A DNA stretch of 64,000 nucleotides from Flavobacterium lipolyticum (lineage in GTDB: Bacteria > Bacteroidota > Bacteroidia > Flavobacteriales > Flavobacteriaceae): contig NZ_JAJJMN010000002.1 of NCBI RefSeq assembly GCF_020905335.1, positions 992,001 to 1,056,000 on the forward strand, written 5' to 3'. Each line of letters starts with the position of its first letter. The stretch's first letter is position 1. Under the pieces are notes generated by a model. The model ran no database searches. It had not been told where the DNA came from and saw only the letters and a list, made by a program, of their open reading frames with translations. Position numbers and translations under genes: made by a program. This document shows positions 61,195 through 64,000 of the stretch, piece by piece.

Positions 61195-61845
61195 CTATTC
61201 CTGGTGCTTTTTAAGCCATTCCAGTCTGCGTTGATCCGGTAAATGTGTTACTTTAAAATTTTCGAATTTGGCTTCAAAGCCTTTTCCGTCCGGTGATGCA
61301 GCCATCAGGCCCACCATGACCGGTGTATTGTCCTGCAAAGGTGCATTTCGGGTCAAAATATAGTTTTTATCATCATACGAAAAGAAGACTTCAACGGCGT
61401 CCAGTCTTCTCACCACTTTTATCCATACAAATGGTGGTGCTTTCTCTAAAGTTGTTACACTCCAGTCACTTTTATTGTGTGTAACAACGGTACTTATATT
61501 AAATTTTCCATCCACAAATTCAACTCCGGTTTTAATGTAATTTTTCTCATCAATACGAAGCATCAGTCCCATTTGGTCAAAACGGGCGATATAATTACCG
61601 GTTAACTTTACTTTGGCTTCAAACTCTCCGCCATAAGTAGCATAATAAAACGGTGCATCGTCTACAGTAAAACCATAATGCGAAATGCGCCAATAATCAC
61701 TATTCGCTGTCACATTCATGATCAAAGCATTGTTTTTAATTTCCCATTTTTCAGGTTCGTTAAACCATTGCATTTTGTTCAGGCTTTGTGCCGAAAGACT
61801 TTGTGCTAAAAATAAGGTGATGACACCTAGTATGGCTTTTTTCAT
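61195..61845 (-). CDS. DUF1349 family secreted protein
   Basis: This 216-residue protein has a signal at 1-19 (AILGVITLFLAQSLSAQ). The rest is a concanavalin-like beta-sandwich: MQWFNEPEKWEIKNNALIMNV, DYWRISHYGFTVDDAPFYYAT, YIARFDQMGLMLRIDEKNYIKTGVEFVDG and GLMAASPDGKGFEAKFENFKV are the DUF1349 words. It probably binds or cleaves glycans, but no catalytic residue can be named. It lies downstream of the GH3 gene on the same strand, so both may act on one substrate. Confidence 0.85.
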   Translation of the reverse strand: MKKAILGVITLFLAQSLSAQSLNKMQWFNEPEKWEIKNNALIMNVTANSDYWRISHYGFTVDDAPFYYATYGGEFEAKVKLTGNYIARFDQMGLMLRIDEKNYIKTGVEFVDGKFNISTVVTHNKSDWSVTTLEKAPPFVWIKVVRRLDAVEVFFSYDDKNYILTRNAPLQDNTPVMVGLMAASPDGKGFEAKFENFKVTHLPDQRRLEWLKKHQE

Positions 61846-61897
61846 AATAGTATTTTAAATAATAGACTTTTTATTTAACGTATTGGTATAATTCATT

Positions 61898-62045
61898 TTT
61901 AACACATAGTGACATAGATTCTTTATCTAATAAAAAAGGCGTTTCACTTCCATTAAATGCACGTAGTTTTTCTATATGAAAGAGATATATTCCTATTTTT
62001 TTCTCTTCTTACCGCCAAAATCTATGTTTCTATGTATGTGTGTGT
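61898..62045. repeat. Inverted ACATAG repeat pair, second locus
   Basis: AACACATAGTGACATAGATT (about 61899-61918) faces AATCTATGTTTCTATGTATG (about 62019-62038). Arm sequence and spacing resemble the pair at 2538-2690. It lies between the GH3 and DUF1349 genes. Confidence 0.6.
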
Positions 62046-62135
62046 TGACAATCCCCCCCAACAGAGTTCATAAAAGTAAAGCCACAAGTTTTTACACTTG
62101 CAGCTTTACAACCAACCATTTTTAGAAACATGAAA

Positions 62136-64000
62136 TTATTGAAGTGAGAAACTCACTTTAGATTTTATAGCTGTAGAAGAGGCTCCAATGATGGCTTCAA
62201 AAGCTCCTGGTTCAGCTACCCAGTCGTGTTTTTTATCATCAAAAAAGCTAAGTGCTGTTTTATCGATGGTAAAAGTCACCGTTTTTTCTTCTCTCGGCTG
62301 AAGGGAAACCTTCTCGAAGCCTTTTAATTCCTTAATCGGACGCGGTAATGAAGATTTCAAATCACTGATGTAAAGCTGAACTACTTCTGAACCTTCTCGT
62401 GTTCCCGTATTCTTTACTTTTACCGAAAAAGTGATCTGATCTCCGGCTCCCATTTGTTTTTTATCGGCTGTTACTTTTCCATATTGAAAAGTCGTATAAC
62501 TCAACCCATGCCCAAAAGAGAACAATGGCTTTGCTTTTTGCTTGTCGGCCCAACGGTACCCTACAAAAATGCTTTCTTTATATGTTACGTCATCTCCGCC
62601 CGAAAATTCGCCTAAGGCATGAGCTCCGTTATCGGATAATTTTACAGGAAAGGTAAACGACAGCTTCCCTGAAGGGTTCACATCTCCTACCAAAACAGCA
62701 GCTAAAGCATTTCCTGCTTCTGTGCCCAAAAACCAACCTTGTACAATTCCCGGAACGTCTTTTACCCATGGCATTGCCACTGCATTTCCTGAAATATTCA
62801 CAAAAACGATATTTTTATTTACTTTCACCAATTCTCCTATCAATTGATCCTGACCATACGAAAGACCCAAATCCAGACGGTCAAAACCTTCAGCGTCTTG
62901 TTTGTCACTTTTATTTGTACCTCCTATGAACAAAACAACATCTGCGGCTGCAGCTACTTTTACAGCCTCAGCGGTTAACTCGGCAGGAGAACGTTTGTCT
63001 TCCAGACTTACTTTGGCCACTACTCCATTATAATTACTTGTCGGATCTCCCACGTATCCGCGAGCGTAAGTAATTTCAGCCTGATTTCCGATTCTTTTCC
63101 TTAATCCTTCAAGTGGCGTAATTTCGTATCTCGCTTTCAATGAAGAACTTCCTCCTCCAACAGTCATCATTTTGATGGCATTTTCTCCAATTACTGCAAT
63201 TTTCTTTGTTTTAGAAAGGTTAATTGGCAAAATGTTATTGTTGTTTTGAAGCAGCACAATTCCTTCTTCGGCGATTTTCAAACCTGCTTTGGCGTGTTCT
63301 TCTGTTCCAAAAGAACCGAAAGGTCTGTTCTTATTCATCGTCGTTAAGAATGACAGACGTAAAATACGACGTACTTTCTCGTCCAGTTCTTTTGTTCCAA
63401 CCTCACCTTTTGCAATCATTATAGAATAGGGTTTAGCCAAAAAGTAATTGTCATAAGCGTTACTGGTTCCCCATGAAAGCCCGTTAGTCCAGGAACCGAA
63501 CTCCATATCCAATCCATTGTAGATGGCCTGTTTGGTATCATGAACGCCTCCCCAGTCTGACACTACAACTCCTTTAAAGCCCCATTCTCCGCGCAGAATA
63601 TCATTCAGTAAAAACTCATTATGACAGCAGTGTTGCCCTTTATATTTATTATATGCTCCCATAATTGCCCAGGCATCTCCTTCCTGAACAGCAGCTTTAA
63701 AAGCCGGTAAATAAATTTCGTATAAAGCACGGTCATCAACGATTACATTAACGGTATTACGTCCTATTTCCTGATTGTTTAATGCGAAATGTTTAACGCA
63801 GGCAGCCACTCCATTTGCCTGTACCCCTTTGATATAAGGAACCACCATTTTGGAAGTCAGGAAAGGATCTTCTCCCATGTATTCAAAATTACGACCGTTT
63901 AGAGGTGATCTGTAAATGTTAACTCCGGGGCCTAATAATACATTTTTATTACGGTAACGCGCTTCTTCTCCTATAGATTTACCGTATAGAGAAGATAATT
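62136..64000 (-). CDS. Glycoside hydrolase family 3 beta-glucosidase (5' partial)
   Basis: Reading is open to the window end; the first methionine inside, at 63878, is internal. The visible start reads SIGEEARYRNKNVLLGPGVN and then NIYRSPLNGRNFEYMGEDP, both GH3 words. ACVKHFALNNQE follows, and the nucleophile Asp is in VVSDWGGVHD (codon near 63557). Domains in order: the (alpha/beta)8 barrel, the alpha/beta-sandwich with ENAIKMMTVGGGSS and GDVNPSGKLSFTFP, and a C-terminal fibronectin III-like domain with PLFSFGHGLSYTTF. It hydrolyses terminal beta-linked glucose or xylose in the periplasm. The missing N-terminus should contain the signal peptide. Confidence 0.94.
   Translation of the reverse strand, partial: LSSLYGKSIGEEARYRNKNVLLGPGVNIYRSPLNGRNFEYMGEDPFLTSKMVVPYIKGVQANGVAACVKHFALNNQEIGRNTVNVIVDDRALYEIYLPAFKAAVQEGDAWAIMGAYNKYKGQHCCHNEFLLNDILRGEWGFKGVVVSDWGGVHDTKQAIYNGLDMEFGSWTNGLSWGTSNAYDNYFLAKPYSIMIAKGEVGTKELDEKVRRILRLSFLTTMNKNRPFGSFGTEEHAKAGLKIAEEGIVLLQNNNNILPINLSKTKKIAVIGENAIKMMTVGGGSSSLKARYEITPLEGLRKRIGNQAEITYARGYVGDPTSNYNGVVAKVSLEDKRSPAELTAEAVKVAAAADVVLFIGGTNKSDKQDAEGFDRLDLGLSYGQDQLIGELVKVNKNIVFVNISGNAVAMPWVKDVPGIVQGWFLGTEAGNALAAVLVGDVNPSGKLSFTFPVKLSDNGAHALGEFSGGDDVTYKESIFVGYRWADKQKAKPLFSFGHGLSYTTFQYGKVTADKKQMGAGDQITFSVKVKNTGTREGSEVVQLYISDLKSSLPRPIKELKGFEKVSLQPREEKTVTFTIDKTALSFFDDKKHDWVAEPGAFEAIIGASSTAIKSKVSFSLQ

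Overview
The window comes from a low-GC Bacteroidota chromosome, most likely a Flavobacterium. The evidence is SusC/SusD and FecI/FecR genes, TonB receptors, repeated TAnnTTTG -7 boxes with few Shine-Dalgarno motifs, DUF6443-type Rhs proteins, and the short intergenic repeats typical of flavobacteria. This is read from the sequence and family knowledge; no database search was run. No tRNA, rRNA, CRISPR array or complete insertion sequence was found.

Layout. 1-2.5 kb: sdhA (5' cut) and sdhB. 2.75-3.5 kb: a divergent DapB-like reductase. 3.9-10.5 kb: an uptake or efflux operon made of a small His/Cys protein, an ABC ATPase, a TonB siderophore-type receptor and two ABC-2 permeases. 10.7-20.1 kb: ECF sigma factor, FecR anti-sigma, SusC, SusD, a lipoprotein and a di-haem cytochrome c peroxidase. 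20.3-22.5 kb: arsR, a DUF6428-like gene, a 41-aa membrane peptide, arsC and a VOC protein. 22.9-38.7 kb: a polymorphic-toxin island. 38.8-39.2 kb: a tautomerase. 39.3-47.8 kb, minus strand: heavy-metal efflux (small Cys-rich protein, CusA, CusC, CusB, P1B ATPase). 49-59.7 kb: alcohol dehydrogenase, cupin, AraC, a TetR/MFS pair, TlpA-like thioredoxin, an ArsR/OYE pair and a tyrosyl-tRNA synthetase. 59.8-64 kb, minus strand: acyltransferase, DUF1349 protein and a GH3 beta-glucosidase cut by the window end.

The outstanding region is 22.9-38.7 kb. One full-length secreted Rhs protein ends in a WHH nuclease tip and is followed by its immunity gene. Downstream lie four orphan tip cassettes with different C-termini (PD-(D/E)XK-like, HEGGH peptidase, HExxxH-like, JAB-like), one cassette with a longer diverged Rhs 3' part and an unknown tip, and one empty Rhs scar. 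Each orphan or diverged cassette with a tip carries a candidate immunity gene. Cassettes are separated by a repeated leader with two hairpin terminators and a relic of a zinc-ribbon transposase start. Five of the six immunity candidates are exported, lipidated or membrane-embedded.

The second notable system is upstream of a TyrZ-type tyrosyl-tRNA synthetase at 58.3-58.5 kb: a 36-codon leader peptide with six Tyr codons, followed by a GC-rich hairpin and a T run. This is the layout of ribosome-mediated attenuation responding to tyrosyl-tRNA charging.
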